Position numbers and translations under genes: made by a program. A stretch of 21,553 bases of DNA, from IMG/VR virus record IMGVR_UViG_3300010413_000200, positions 1-21,553 of that record, one strand, 5' to 3'. The number at the start of each line of letters is the position of its first letter. Positions within the stretch are counted from its first letter, which is position 1. The stretch comes from a virus. The notes under the pieces are model-generated. The model was not told where the DNA came from. It saw only the letters and a program-made list of their open reading frames with translations, and did not search any database. Below, in pieces: positions 4,538 to 12,611 of the stretch.

Positions 4538-4799
4538 ACGTATAGAGGCGAGATGGGCTGACCACTGGGTAAATCCCGGAGACCATGACCTCAAAGATGT
4601 TATAGCATGGGCCAAACCCATGTATGGTAATTATACAGGATATCTAGTTTTCGAGAATAAACAAGTTATTGTTTTGTGTTCCAATTGGTGGGACCCTGAA
4701 GAGGGTGAAGATATTGTCGTATCTGACCCTATGTACATCATGAAACGAGCAATCGTCTACAGGAGTGATAGGGATGGCGGCAAAGAAAAAGGTAAGTAA
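4512..4799 (+). CDS. Hypothetical ~95-aa phage protein (GTG start)
   Basis: No function recognised. The conserved-looking body runs KGGFERIEARWADHWVNPGD, then YGNYTGYLVFENKQVIVLCS, NWWDPEEGED, and PMYIMKRAIVYRS. This alternation of strands ending in an 'I-K-aliphatic-I' strand resembles small phage proteins with the plan 'W-D ... GWL-E ... IPKS-I'. I prefer the GTG at 4512 because AAGAGG lies 7 bases before it; in-frame ATGs at 4494 and 4464 lack a usable SD. The coding frame overlaps the previous gene by 26 bases and the next start by 26 bases. Confidence 0.65.
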   Translation: MQKTKGGFERIEARWADHWVNPGDHDLKDVIAWAKPMYGNYTGYLVFENKQVIVLCSNWWDPEEGEDIVVSDPMYIMKRAIVYRSDRDGGKEKGK

Positions 4800-5043
4800 A
4801 AAACATAATAAAAGCACTGGTAGGGATTACGATAGCGAATATAAGAACTACCATTCCAGTGAGAAGGCCAAGAAACAAAGGGCCCGAAACAATAAGGCTA
4901 ACCGAGATGCGGGGACTTATGGCAATGGAGATGGGAAAGATATCGCACATACCAAACCGGGGGCAAAGGGCAAAACCTACAAACAAAGCCCAAGTAAGAA
5001 TAGGTCCTTCAAGCGCACATCGACGGCAAGAAGGAAGAAATAA
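4774..5043 (+). CDS. Basic HNH-like small protein, degenerate
   Basis: This 89-aa, very basic product has the order RDYDSEYKNYHSSEKAKKQR, ARNNKANRDAG, GNGDGKDIAHT, then SPSKNRSFKRT and ARRKK. Phage HNH-fold small proteins near terminase commonly read GDGKDV-HKDG---NNS--NL---S-SKNRS. Here the GDGKD-x-H part and the SKNRS end are kept, but the central NNS-NL segment is replaced by a Gly/Lys-rich stretch, so nuclease activity is doubtful. HNH proteins beside terminases can assist packaging, and this may be a decayed or repurposed relative. Start chosen at 4774 (AGGAG 8 bases upstream) rather than the upstream GTG. Its TAA overlaps the next ATG. Confidence 0.75.
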   Translation: MAAKKKVSKKHNKSTGRDYDSEYKNYHSSEKAKKQRARNNKANRDAGTYGNGDGKDIAHTKPGAKGKTYKQSPSKNRSFKRTSTARRKK

Positions 5044-5270
5044 TGTTGGGGGTAATATCGGAGTGTCTATTACAGGTTTTAATATGCACAATTACCACTC
5101 TGACTCCAATAGGTTCTGATAACCAGATTTATGCTGTGTGCCCTGAGAAATTTGAGGTTACACAATTCGATGTAAGCCAGACTCGTATGGTAGTGCATCA
5201 TGAATATGATTCACCCTTAATATCATATGATGAGACATTTGTCTTAATATGTCCGAGGTCAGAAACATGA
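5043..5270 (+). CDS. 75-aa protein with N-terminal signal or anchor
   Basis: It starts MLGVISECLLQVLICTITTL, a hydrophobic region of about 20 residues without leading positive charge, followed by a polar beta-type domain (YAVCPEKFEVTQFDVSQTRM, then FVLICPRSET) with two C-P motifs that might form a disulfide outside the cytoplasm. It is coupled to the previous gene (TAATG, AAGGAAG upstream). It overlaps the next gene by an ATGA. Function unknown. It is the second membrane-associated small gene in the terS-terL interval. Confidence 0.65.
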   Translation: MLGVISECLLQVLICTITTLTPIGSDNQIYAVCPEKFEVTQFDVSQTRMVVHHEYDSPLISYDETFVLICPRSET

Positions 5271-5515
5271 ATCCTCTGTGGCGAAGATTAGCGGAGCAGA
5301 TTGGCTCCTTTGAACATGCTAAACAGATTTTAATTGATAGGGGCCATATGCGTGATGATGGCTCCTTAACCTCAGAAGGCCAGAGTAGGGCCGATATGGG
5401 GAATGAGGGAAGGGCACGGGATAGGTATCGTAAAAGACATCCCACAAAGGATGACAGCGAGTATGTATACGACCCTTTAACAAATAGACTACACAAATTA
5501 GAAATTGACGTATGA
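5267..5515 (+). CDS. Hypothetical 82-aa phage protein before terL
   Basis: It starts MNPLWRRLAEQIGSFEHAKQ and continues ILIDRGHMRDDGSLTSEGQS, ending YVYDPLTNRLHKLEIDV. The order 'RG-M---G-LT--G--R--M---GRA-DR' plus a terminal 'Y-YDP-TNR' is a pattern I recognise from uncharacterised phage genes near terminase. The ATG at 5267 was chosen over one at 5249 because GAGGT lies 7 bases upstream and it overlaps the previous TGA (ATGA). Its stop overlaps the terL start the same way, so TerL translation is probably coupled to it. Confidence 0.78.
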   Translation: MNPLWRRLAEQIGSFEHAKQILIDRGHMRDDGSLTSEGQSRADMGNEGRARDRYRKRHPTKDDSEYVYDPLTNRLHKLEIDV

Positions 5516-7005
5516 ATCTGAATGCTGAGACTATATATGGTTTTACAACCTCTTTACTCTTAGCTCGATTCGATAACCCAAAACCTACACCAGATTTTCA
5601 TAAAGAATTGTGGGAGTTGGTGTGCCGACCCGAGCCGAAAGTAGCGATAGCTGCCCCTCGTGGTCATGCCAAAAGCACGGCAATTACCCACGCTTTTACC
5701 CTTGCTTCTGTTCTATTCCGGCAGAAGAAGTATGTTCTGATTGTATCTGATACCGAAGGACAGGCTGTACAGTTCCTTGGGGATATCAAGATGGAATTGA
5801 TTGAGAATCAGGACTTAATAAATGTATTCGGTATAAAGAAGATTGTACGTGATACCGAAGCTATGATTATTGTAGAGTTTGAAGATGGGGAGCAATTCCG
5901 TATTCAAGCCAAAGGTTCTGAACAGAAGGTCCGTGGTTTGAAATGGCGTAATATGCGACCTGACCTCATTATTGGTGATGATCTCGAAAACGATGAGATT
6001 GTCATGAATGAGGAAAGACGGGAGAAATTCAGACGATGGTTTTACAATGCCTTACTCCCGAGTGGCGGAGACAACTGCACCGTTCGTATCGTAGGTACTA
6101 TTCTGCATATGGACAGCTTGCTGGAACGTCTAATGCCCGCGTGGGGTGCAACGACAACCGAGACCAATGGGATAAAGCACTGGTCGACGAAACAGTTTCA
6201 ACCGTGGGTATCGATAAGATATCAAGCTCATAACGAAGATTTCTCTCTCATGTTATGGCCTGAGAAGTTCTCCAAAGAGAGACTCTTATCCATACGTCAA
6301 GATTATACGGAACAAGGGTTCCCAGAAGGTTACTCACAAGAGTATCTCAATTACCCTATTGACGAGAGTAATGCTTATTTCCGCAAGGATGATTTCCTTG
6401 AGATTAAGGACCCAGATGAATATCTGGAGTACTATTCGGCTGCTGACTTAGCCATCTCAGAGAAGGATAGGACAGCATATACCGCTATCGTCACAGTTGG
6501 TGTTAATAAAATAGGTCGACTAAAAGTAGTCGATGTACGGCGTTTCCGAGGAGATTCCCACGCTATTATCGAGGAAATCTTCTCAGTTCAGAAGAGATTT
6601 AGTCCAGAGCTCTTTATTATTGAACAGGAAAATATTGCCAAGTCTATTGGTCCTTTCCTCACTGCCGAAATGGTAAAGAGGAATTTATACCTGAATTTGG
6701 AAACACCAACACCTACTCAAGACAAATTAAAGAGGGCTCGTTCCATACAGGCCCGTATGAGAGCCGGTCAGGTCGAGTTTGATAAAGACGCTGAATGGTG
6801 GCCAGCTCTACAAACTGAGATGGTTCAGTTTCCCCGAGGAGCCTATAAGGACCAAGTTGACGCCTTAGCTCATATCGGGATGGTCTTGGATAAAATCCAT
6901 GAGGCCCCCACAGATGAAGAATTGGAAGATATGATGTGGGAAGATGAAATTGAATACTCAGAAATGTACTCTTATGACGGACGAGACTCACACACTGGAT
7001 ATTAA
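5512..7005 (+). CDS. terL: Terminase large subunit
   Basis: This 497-aa protein is the ATP-driven motor and nuclease that packages phage DNA. Walker A is AAPRGHAKST (about 47-56), Walker B is DLIIGDD (151-157), and the coupling motif is GTILHMDS (195-202). The RNase H-fold nuclease half begins at SAADLAISEKDRTAY with Asp312, continues with LFIIEQEN (Glu371), and has the third acidic cluster in KDQVDALAH (Asp447/Asp450). All expected ATPase and nuclease acidic residues are present, so it looks intact and active. The last 30 residues are strongly acidic. The start overlaps the previous stop (ATGA), and portal follows after 2 bases. Confidence 0.97.
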   Translation: MNLNAETIYGFTTSLLLARFDNPKPTPDFHKELWELVCRPEPKVAIAAPRGHAKSTAITHAFTLASVLFRQKKYVLIVSDTEGQAVQFLGDIKMELIENQDLINVFGIKKIVRDTEAMIIVEFEDGEQFRIQAKGSEQKVRGLKWRNMRPDLIIGDDLENDEIVMNEERREKFRRWFYNALLPSGGDNCTVRIVGTILHMDSLLERLMPAWGATTTETNGIKHWSTKQFQPWVSIRYQAHNEDFSLMLWPEKFSKERLLSIRQDYTEQGFPEGYSQEYLNYPIDESNAYFRKDDFLEIKDPDEYLEYYSAADLAISEKDRTAYTAIVTVGVNKIGRLKVVDVRRFRGDSHAIIEEIFSVQKRFSPELFIIEQENIAKSIGPFLTAEMVKRNLYLNLETPTPTQDKLKRARSIQARMRAGQVEFDKDAEWWPALQTEMVQFPRGAYKDQVDALAHIGMVLDKIHEAPTDEELEDMMWEDEIEYSEMYSYDGRDSHTGY

Positions 7006-7007
7006 TA

Positions 7008-9002
7008 ATGCCTAATACAGATGACGTTATGAATCAAATGCAGGAAACCCTTAATCTGGTTGATGCATATGATGATGACTATTTAGATGAAATTGGACGT
7101 AAACTCGTTGAGAATTTTGACGAGGACCTTGAATCCCGCTCAGACTGGGAAGACCAGAATGATGAATGGATGAAATTGGCTTCTCAGGTAATTGAACACA
7201 AGAGTTATCCATGGGAAAATGCTGCGAATGTCAAATACCCCCTACTCTCTACCGCTGCCCTACAGTTCCATGCCCGTGCTTATCCAGCTCTGGTAAATGA
7301 CGGTAATCTGGTAAAGATTAAGAGATATGGAGCTGACCCTGATGGTCAGAAAGCAAAGAGGGCTGACCGTATTGGTCAGTATATGTCTTACCAACTCTTA
7401 GAAGAAATGTCTGAGTGGCAGGAAGATATGGACCGTTTGCTCTATCTGGTACCTATTCTTGGTCTAGCATATAAGAAGACTTTCTATAGCCCCTCAAAAG
7501 AACGCAATGTTTCTGAGTTGGTCTTGCCTCGTGACTTGATAATCAATTATCATGCTGAGGATTTCGAGAGGGCAACAAAGGTCCACCGATTCTGGATGGA
7601 CCAAAACGAATTATTGGAATATCAGCGTAGTGGCTTATTCCGTGAATGTAATTTACAAGCCCCACAATATCGTGAACACGAAGGTGTGGTTGATGAGATT
7701 ACAAAGATTCAACCCACAGACCGTGATGATGATATCCCATATGAAATCTTGGAATGTCATACATGGTGGGACTTGGATGAAGATGGATACAAAGAGCCGT
7801 ATATAATTACGGTTGACCATGATTCCAGAAAAGTTTTACGTATTGTAGCTCGATATGCCTCTGATGGGGTTAAAATTAATCCTGTCTCTGGTGAGATTGT
7901 CAAGATTGAGCCTATTGAACATTTTACGATGTATCCCTTCCTGCCAAATCCTGAAAGTAAAATCTATACTCTCGGATTTGGTTCTCTACTTGGCCCTCTG
8001 AATAAGGCGGTCAACACCATCACAAACCAGCTCATCGATGCTGGTACCCTAGCCAACCTGCAAGGTGGCTTCTTAGGGAAAGGAGTTAGGGTCCGTGGTG
8101 GAGTAATTAAGTTCAAGCCCGGTTTATGGCAACAGGTACAGTCCACTGGTGATGATTTGAGGAAAGGTATTTTTCCACTCCCAGTTAAGGAACCTTCAAA
8201 TGTACTCTTCCAGTTGCTCGGGATGCTGATTCAATCAGGGGAACGATTGGCGTCTGTCAAGGATATTATGGTCGGGGAAAACCCCGGACAGAATCAGCCT
8301 TACTCCACCACAGTGGCCGTATTGGAACAGGGATTAAAGGTATTTGTGGGTATCTACAAACGCCTATATCGTGCTCTGACATCAGAATACAAGAAGATTT
8401 TCCGTCTTAATTATGTATTCCTTGATGATACGAAGTATTTTAATGTCTTAGATACAGGCGATGAGGTTCAGGTAGGTCGTATGGATTTCAATCCAGATGA
8501 CTATGATGTTCGTCCCAATAGTGATCCGAATATCGTTTCTGATGCTCAAAAGATGATGAAGGCACAGAGTCTTCTCCAGAAGATGGCTGCTGGTATGCCG
8601 TTGAACCCTCAATTGGTTCTGCGTCAAGTCTTGGAAGCTGAAGGTCATGAGGATATAGAAATGCTCATGCAAGCTCCATCTCCTCAGCCAGACTTTGAAA
8701 CTCAACTGAAGATGGAAGAGTTTAAACATAAATCACAGATGGAAGAACTCCGATTCCAACTGGATGTAGCTAATACGCAATATGAGGCTATGAAAGACTA
8801 TTCACAGTCAATCGTCAATTTAGCTAAAGCTGCTGCTACTGATGCAGGTATGAAGAGGGATGATGTTAAGGCAGTACTCGATACCTTAGTAGCCCAAGAA
8901 GACAGCTTAACAAAGAGAATTTCTGCTATTGGTCAAGTTCAAGCAAAACAAGAGCAAATGAAGCAGAAGCAAGAATCTGGTCCTACAGGAGGGTCAGAGT
9001 AA
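7008..9002 (+). CDS. Portal protein
   Basis: This 664-aa protein would form the 12-fold ring at the capsid vertex through which DNA enters and leaves. The N-terminal region is acidic, followed by SYPWENAANVKYPLLSTAAL and QFHARAYPALV, a hallmark stretch of a podoviral-type portal family. The middle includes PLNKAVNTITNQLIDAGTLA and KDIMVGENPGQNQPYSTT, typical of the wing and stem region. The last 130 residues hold a long coiled coil (about 565-660) ending in a Gln/Lys-rich tail. It sits directly after terL. Length and order match large portals of short-tailed phages; no truncation is seen. Confidence 0.93.
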   Translation: MPNTDDVMNQMQETLNLVDAYDDDYLDEIGRKLVENFDEDLESRSDWEDQNDEWMKLASQVIEHKSYPWENAANVKYPLLSTAALQFHARAYPALVNDGNLVKIKRYGADPDGQKAKRADRIGQYMSYQLLEEMSEWQEDMDRLLYLVPILGLAYKKTFYSPSKERNVSELVLPRDLIINYHAEDFERATKVHRFWMDQNELLEYQRSGLFRECNLQAPQYREHEGVVDEITKIQPTDRDDDIPYEILECHTWWDLDEDGYKEPYIITVDHDSRKVLRIVARYASDGVKINPVSGEIVKIEPIEHFTMYPFLPNPESKIYTLGFGSLLGPLNKAVNTITNQLIDAGTLANLQGGFLGKGVRVRGGVIKFKPGLWQQVQSTGDDLRKGIFPLPVKEPSNVLFQLLGMLIQSGERLASVKDIMVGENPGQNQPYSTTVAVLEQGLKVFVGIYKRLYRALTSEYKKIFRLNYVFLDDTKYFNVLDTGDEVQVGRMDFNPDDYDVRPNSDPNIVSDAQKMMKAQSLLQKMAAGMPLNPQLVLRQVLEAEGHEDIEMLMQAPSPQPDFETQLKMEEFKHKSQMEELRFQLDVANTQYEAMKDYSQSIVNLAKAAATDAGMKRDDVKAVLDTLVAQEDSLTKRISAIGQVQAKQEQMKQKQESGPTGGSE

Positions 9003-9023
9003 TAAAGAAGAAAGGAGATAGAT

Positions 9024-9323
9024 GTGTCACAGAGATTTTCAGAAGATTTTTATAGACGTTCTGATGAGGCACTAGAAATTGTTGGTAAGAATGAAATCGA
9101 AGCATGGTACCGCCATCCAATAACACAAGCACTACGGTTCTCCCTCATGGGTGACTTTATGGGTCTCTATGATTCGTGGGGAAACGGAGAGTTTACTAAA
9201 GAAAGTTCGGATGGAACTGTACAAGCAAATGCTAAAGCCCTAGGTCAGGTTCAGGCTATCGAATCCATGATTGATTGGATTGATGGTTTGAATGCGATGA
9301 AGGAGGATAGTGAAGATGCTTAA
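9024..9323 (+). CDS. Hypothetical 99-aa head-module protein (GTG start)
   Basis: No function recognised. It begins with GTG at 9024, preceded by AAAGGAGATAGAT. An overlapping ATG two bases earlier is in another frame and does not stay open. The protein is MSQRFSEDFYRRSDEALEIV, mostly helical, with an aromatic WYRHPITQALRFSLMGDFMG core and an acidic C-terminus (MKEDSEDA). It sits between portal and co-chaperonin, so a head-assembly accessory is plausible. Its stop overlaps the next gene's 5' end. Confidence 0.82.
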   Translation: MSQRFSEDFYRRSDEALEIVGKNEIEAWYRHPITQALRFSLMGDFMGLYDSWGNGEFTKESSDGTVQANAKALGQVQAIESMIDWIDGLNAMKEDSEDA

Positions 9324-9627
9324 ACCATGCGGACATAAAGTTCTGGTAAAACCAGATCCCATTGAAAAAGAAACTGCTGGTGGTATTGTTATTGTAGTTG
9401 ACGAGAAGATGGAGAAATCTGGTATCCAACGTGGTACTCTAGTAGCTCATGGCCCTCAAGCTTGGAAAGCATTCAGTAATGATTTCACAGGCGAACCTTG
9501 GGCAAATCCGGGAGATTATGTAGTATATGCCCGATTTGCTGGAAAGTTCATCGAGGACCCGTTTACTAAAGAAGAGTTTCTCATTATGAATGATGAGGAC
9601 GTAATAGCAATTATGACAGAGGAATAA
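9316..9627 (+). CDS. GroES-like co-chaperonin
   Basis: This 103-aa protein has the Cpn10 order: N-terminal strand HKVLVKPDPIEKETAGGIVI (mobile-loop region with the GGIV motif), then RGTLVAHGP, an aromatic insertion (AWKAFSNDFTGEPW), NPGDYVVYARFAGK, and the end KEEFLIMNDEDVIAIM, which parallels the GroES EVLIM-E-DILAI segment. GroES caps GroEL, and phage versions such as T4 gp31 replace it so that large capsid proteins fold. Location between portal and scaffold fits a role in folding the major capsid protein. ATG at 9316 was chosen because GGAGG lies 9 bases before it; the upstream GTG (9310) is too close to that SD. Confidence 0.9.
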   Translation: MLKPCGHKVLVKPDPIEKETAGGIVIVVDEKMEKSGIQRGTLVAHGPQAWKAFSNDFTGEPWANPGDYVVYARFAGKFIEDPFTKEEFLIMNDEDVIAIMTEE

Positions 9628-9629
9628 CA

Positions 9630-10478
9630 ATGTCTGAAGAAGCATTGGAAATTACTGGGGAAGAAAACCCCGGAGCAAATGAACCTCAACTGAGCCCAGC
9701 AGAAGAAAAAGCCCGTAGTCAGGGTTGGGTAACAGAAGAGGAGTGGGTAGAGCAGGGTAAGGACGCTGATGATTGGGTAGATGCTAAACAGTTTGTCTTC
9801 CGTGGTGAACTGATGAGTCGTATCCAGCAACAGTCCAAGCAATTACACGAGTCCACTGGTAAGATTGACCAGTTGACTAAAGCTCTGCAAAAGATGGGTG
9901 AAATGAATGCCAAGATTGCTGAAGAGCAATATAAAAAGGCAATCAATACGCTCAAAAGGCAGAAAGCAGAAGCCATGAGCGATGATAACCATGATGAGGT
10001 GGTCCGAATTGAAGACCAGATTGATGAGCTAAAAGAAGCTCAGAAAGAACTCAAAGCAGAAGCGGTTATCGAACAACGAGAAGTTAAGGACAATCTCCCA
10101 GCAGAATTTACTGCTTGGATTGAAGCTAACTCTTGGTATGCAACTGACCCAATTCTTAAGGGCGTTGCAGATGCAATTGGTACTTCTTATGCAGCGGAGA
10201 ATCCACACCTGCCTCCCGCAGATGTTCTCGCTCACGTAGCTAAGCAAGTTAAAGCAGAGATGCCACACAAATTCGGTGGACAACGGGCAGTAGCCCCACA
10301 GGTCATCGAGAAGGGTGGTAAGCCTAATACTCCGGCACGAGGTAAGAAGCCGAAGTTTACAGCTAAAGATTTAGATGATGAACAGCTAAAGATGGCTAAA
10401 ACCTTTGTAGACACAGGCGCATTGCCTGACATCCAAACCTACGTTGACCAGTTGGCTGAAATTGGTGAATTGGGTTAA
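9630..10478 (+). CDS. Scaffolding protein (putative)
   Basis: This 282-aa, acidic, mainly helical product has no Cys. Residues 1-55 are acidic with two tryptophan-acidic motifs (GWVTEEEWVEQG, DDWVDAKQFVFRGEL). About 60-160 is a long coiled coil (SKQLHESTGKIDQLTKAL, then EVVRIEDQIDELKEAQKELK). A globular part containing AWIEANSWYATDPILKGVAD follows, and the basic PNTPARGKKPKF leads to the C-terminal helix. The layout and the position between portal and major capsid are those of internal scaffolds, which direct procapsid assembly and leave the head. It starts 2 bases after the co-chaperonin stop. Confidence 0.82.
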   Translation: MSEEALEITGEENPGANEPQLSPAEEKARSQGWVTEEEWVEQGKDADDWVDAKQFVFRGELMSRIQQQSKQLHESTGKIDQLTKALQKMGEMNAKIAEEQYKKAINTLKRQKAEAMSDDNHDEVVRIEDQIDELKEAQKELKAEAVIEQREVKDNLPAEFTAWIEANSWYATDPILKGVADAIGTSYAAENPHLPPADVLAHVAKQVKAEMPHKFGGQRAVAPQVIEKGGKPNTPARGKKPKFTAKDLDDEQLKMAKTFVDTGALPDIQTYVDQLAEIGELG

Positions 10479-10496
10479 TAGAGGAGATATTTAATT

Positions 10497-10967
10497 ATGT
10501 CATTAGAAAATACAACCCCTAAGAGAGGCCGGGGCCGTCCCCGGAAAGATGAACGTGTTGACCCTAAAGTTCGTCCCACACGAGTTCCTGTTTCAGGACA
10601 TAGAGATATTTTGACCGTTTCAGGTAAAGAAGACGGCTATGTTTACCGTTGGGTATTAGATAAACAAGAGGACGGCGGACGTATTCAGAAGTTTTTAAAT
10701 GCTGGATATGAGTTCGTACAATCTGACCATGTTGGTCAGGTAGGGCAAGACGACGTTTACCAAACAAAAAATGTTGGTTCGATTGTCAGGAAACCCTCAG
10801 GCGATGGACAATATCTTTATTTGATGCGAATTGACCAAGACTGGTATACAGAAGACCAGACTTCAAAGGAAAGAGAGCTGAAGATTAAAGAAGGTGCCAT
10901 AACCCGAGAACGTGACCCTGAAAACAAAGGTGATGATGGTCAGTATGGCTCGGTTAAAATCTCGTAA
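10497..10967 (+). CDS. AT-hook-containing head-module protein
   Basis: This 156-aa protein opens with KRGRGRPRK (9-17), an AT-hook-type minor-groove DNA-binding motif. Then comes a compact domain starting RPTRVPVSGHRDILTVSGKE and running through GYVYRWVLDKQEDGGRIQKF, LNAGYEFV and KPSGDGQYLYLMRIDQDWY, with a charged helical tail (SKERELKIKEGAI). The plan 'basic R/K hook + RVPVSG-RDIL-V-GK---Y-YRWV' recurs in phages between scaffold and capsid genes, but I know of no established function. It may bind packaged DNA or act in the capsid. A GAGGAGAT lies about 9 bases before the start. Confidence 0.8.
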   Translation: MSLENTTPKRGRGRPRKDERVDPKVRPTRVPVSGHRDILTVSGKEDGYVYRWVLDKQEDGGRIQKFLNAGYEFVQSDHVGQVGQDDVYQTKNVGSIVRKPSGDGQYLYLMRIDQDWYTEDQTSKERELKIKEGAITRERDPENKGDDGQYGSVKIS

Positions 10968-11027
10968 ATTTATACCTACCAAAGCTGATAGCATCGCCAT
11001 AATTTAATTTTAATTGGAGAAATAAAC

Positions 11028-11603
11028 ATGGCAAATGTTGACCGTCCTAATGGTTTTCGCCCTGTTAAGACCATCTCTGGCGCTCCTCTGTCTGCAATTG
11101 TGCGGTCAGTTGGTGTTGCTGATGGTGCCGATATCTTCGTTGGGGATGCTCTTCAGCTCGCCAGCGGTCTAGCTCAAAAGCTGGCTGTAGAGGGTGTCTG
11201 CCTTGGCGTAGCTATTGGTTTTGGTAAGAAGGACACTATGTCCCTCGAAACTTATGGTCCCTTCAATGTGGCTGATTTGACTACTCGTTTTTATGACGAT
11301 AGCGCAAACACCCATACTGATTGGGTTGTTTTTTACATTCCGGCTGAAGATGCAATCTTTGAAGCTCAGTGTGATTCGGCTGGCGGTGCCGTCGAGTTGC
11401 AAGTAGGCGAAGCTCAGGATATTGTCGACGGTGGTGGTAGTACGACTACTGGCCTGTCGCAGATGGAAATCAATGATGATGCCCTCACCAATGATGGTGA
11501 TGTTGTGGTCGTTGAACGTCCGAATACTGTAGGCAATGACTTGACCTTAGCGAATGCTACTTACTGGGTTAAGTTTGTTAATACTCAGTTTAACAACGTC
11601 TAA
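11028..11603 (+). CDS. Virion structural protein, likely capsid-associated
   Basis: This 191-aa, acidic, beta-rich protein starts MANVDRPNGFRPVKTISGAP and continues with VGVADGADIFVGDALQLASG, then CLGVAIGFG and the ending TYWVKFVNTQFNNV. Proteins of this plan (RPNGF-PV-----P, later GD-V-L) precede the major capsid in many phages and are usually called decoration or head proteins. It has TTGGAG 8-9 bases before the ATG and follows a 60-base gap, one of the few unlinked junctions here. Codon choice is less AT-biased, as in the MCP gene, fitting high expression. Its role as decoration protein is inference. Confidence 0.8.
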   Translation: MANVDRPNGFRPVKTISGAPLSAIVRSVGVADGADIFVGDALQLASGLAQKLAVEGVCLGVAIGFGKKDTMSLETYGPFNVADLTTRFYDDSANTHTDWVVFYIPAEDAIFEAQCDSAGGAVELQVGEAQDIVDGGGSTTTGLSQMEINDDALTNDGDVVVVERPNTVGNDLTLANATYWVKFVNTQFNNV

Positions 11604-11616
11604 GGAGTAATATAAA

Positions 11617-12525
11617 ATGCCTATTAGTCGTTCAAATTTTGCGAAAGCCCTATGGCCGGGTGTTAATGCTTGGTACGGAAAGGCTTATGACGAGCATCCT
11701 GTAGAATATACAATGCTCTTTAACACCTATAACTCTAACAAAGCCTATGAAGAAGATGTTGGTATTTCCAGCTTCGGTCTGGCTTCTGTCAAGGGTGAAG
11801 GTAATTCAATCGCCTACGATGAAGAAAATCAAGCATTCCTGACTCGCTATGCACACGTTGTATACGGTCTGGGCTTCGTCGTAACCAAGGAAATGTTTGA
11901 AGATGACCTCTACGGTGTAGTTGGTCAGCGTCGGGCACGAGCCTTGGCATTTTCGATGCGTCAAACCAAGGAAATTGTTGCTGCTAACGTATATAACCGT
12001 GCATTCAACGCTTCCTACAAAGGTGGTGACTCTAAGGAAATGTGTGCTACCGACCACCCGAATTGGGCCGGTGGTACTTGGGCAAACGAACTTGCTACCG
12101 CAGCTGATTTGTCTGAAGCAGCTCTGGAACAAGCTTCCATTGACATCATGAACTTCACCAATGACCGTGGTCTGAACATCTCTGTGATTCCGCAGACGTT
12201 GATTATCCCACCGGATTTGGTGTTTGAAGCAGAACGTATTCTGGCTAGTCCATATCGTGTAGGTACTGCTGATAATGATGTGAACGCCCTGCGTTCAATG
12301 GGTAAATTCCCCGGTGGCATCAAGGTTAACCATTACCTGACTGATGCTGACGCATGGTTTATCCGCACCAATGCTCCTGATGGTCTGAAGCATTTCGAGC
12401 GTCGAGCTATGAAGTTCGATATCGATAATGACTTTGACACTGAGAACGCTAAGTTTAAAGCTACGGAACGATACAGCTTCGGCTGGACCGACCCCCGTGC
12501 TATCTACGGTTCTCCGGGTGCTTAA
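11617..12525 (+). CDS. Major capsid protein (HK97 fold, Mu gpT-like)
   Basis: This 302-aa protein begins MPISRSNFAKALWPGVNAWY and includes EDVGISSFGLASVKGEGNSI (E-loop area), YAHVVYGLGFVVTKEMFEDD, the MCATDHPNW segment, NISVIPQTLIIPPDLVFEAE with ERILASPYRVG (A-domain), and the C-terminal ERYSFGWTDPRAIYGSPGA. The DHP-W...L.IPP.L...A..IL arrangement is typical of Mu gpT-type capsid proteins. It would form the icosahedral shell, assembled on the scaffold. AAGGAG precedes the ATG, and G/C-ending codons are enriched. A stable hairpin follows the stop, as expected for a highly expressed MCP transcript. Confidence 0.95.
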   Translation: MPISRSNFAKALWPGVNAWYGKAYDEHPVEYTMLFNTYNSNKAYEEDVGISSFGLASVKGEGNSIAYDEENQAFLTRYAHVVYGLGFVVTKEMFEDDLYGVVGQRRARALAFSMRQTKEIVAANVYNRAFNASYKGGDSKEMCATDHPNWAGGTWANELATAADLSEAALEQASIDIMNFTNDRGLNISVIPQTLIIPPDLVFEAERILASPYRVGTADNDVNALRSMGKFPGGIKVNHYLTDADAWFIRTNAPDGLKHFERRAMKFDIDNDFDTENAKFKATERYSFGWTDPRAIYGSPGA

Positions 12526-12532
12526 TTGAGTT

Positions 12533-12556
12533 AGGGCCCTTCGGGGCCCTTCTCTT
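12533..12556 (+). terminator. TTCG-tetraloop hairpin after the capsid gene
   Basis: AGGGCCC (12533-12539), TTCG, GGGCCCT (12544-12550) form a perfect 7-bp stem with a very stable UUCG loop, followed by TCTCTT rather than a clean T-run. It starts 7 bases after the MCP stop. It could be a partial terminator or a 3' end stabiliser for the capsid message. Confidence 0.75.
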
Positions 12557-12563
12557 CCATATA

Positions 12564-12586
12564 TCGTTAGTGTGAGAAACTAACGA
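12564..12586 (+). other. Leader hairpin before decoration-like gene
   Basis: TCGTTAGT (12564-12571) pairs perfectly with ACTAACGA (12579-12586) around GTGAGAA. It has no T-run, so termination is unlikely. It sits between the MCP hairpin and the SD of the next gene, where it could protect the 5' end of a processed message. Confidence 0.5.
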
Positions 12587-12611
12587 GTTGACCCATATAG
12601 GGGGAAATACT

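Noticed and set aside
4077-4621. Several - strand open frames across the terS-terL small genes
   Set aside because: They are antisense shadows without SD; the + strand genes here are continuous, coupled and partly family-like.
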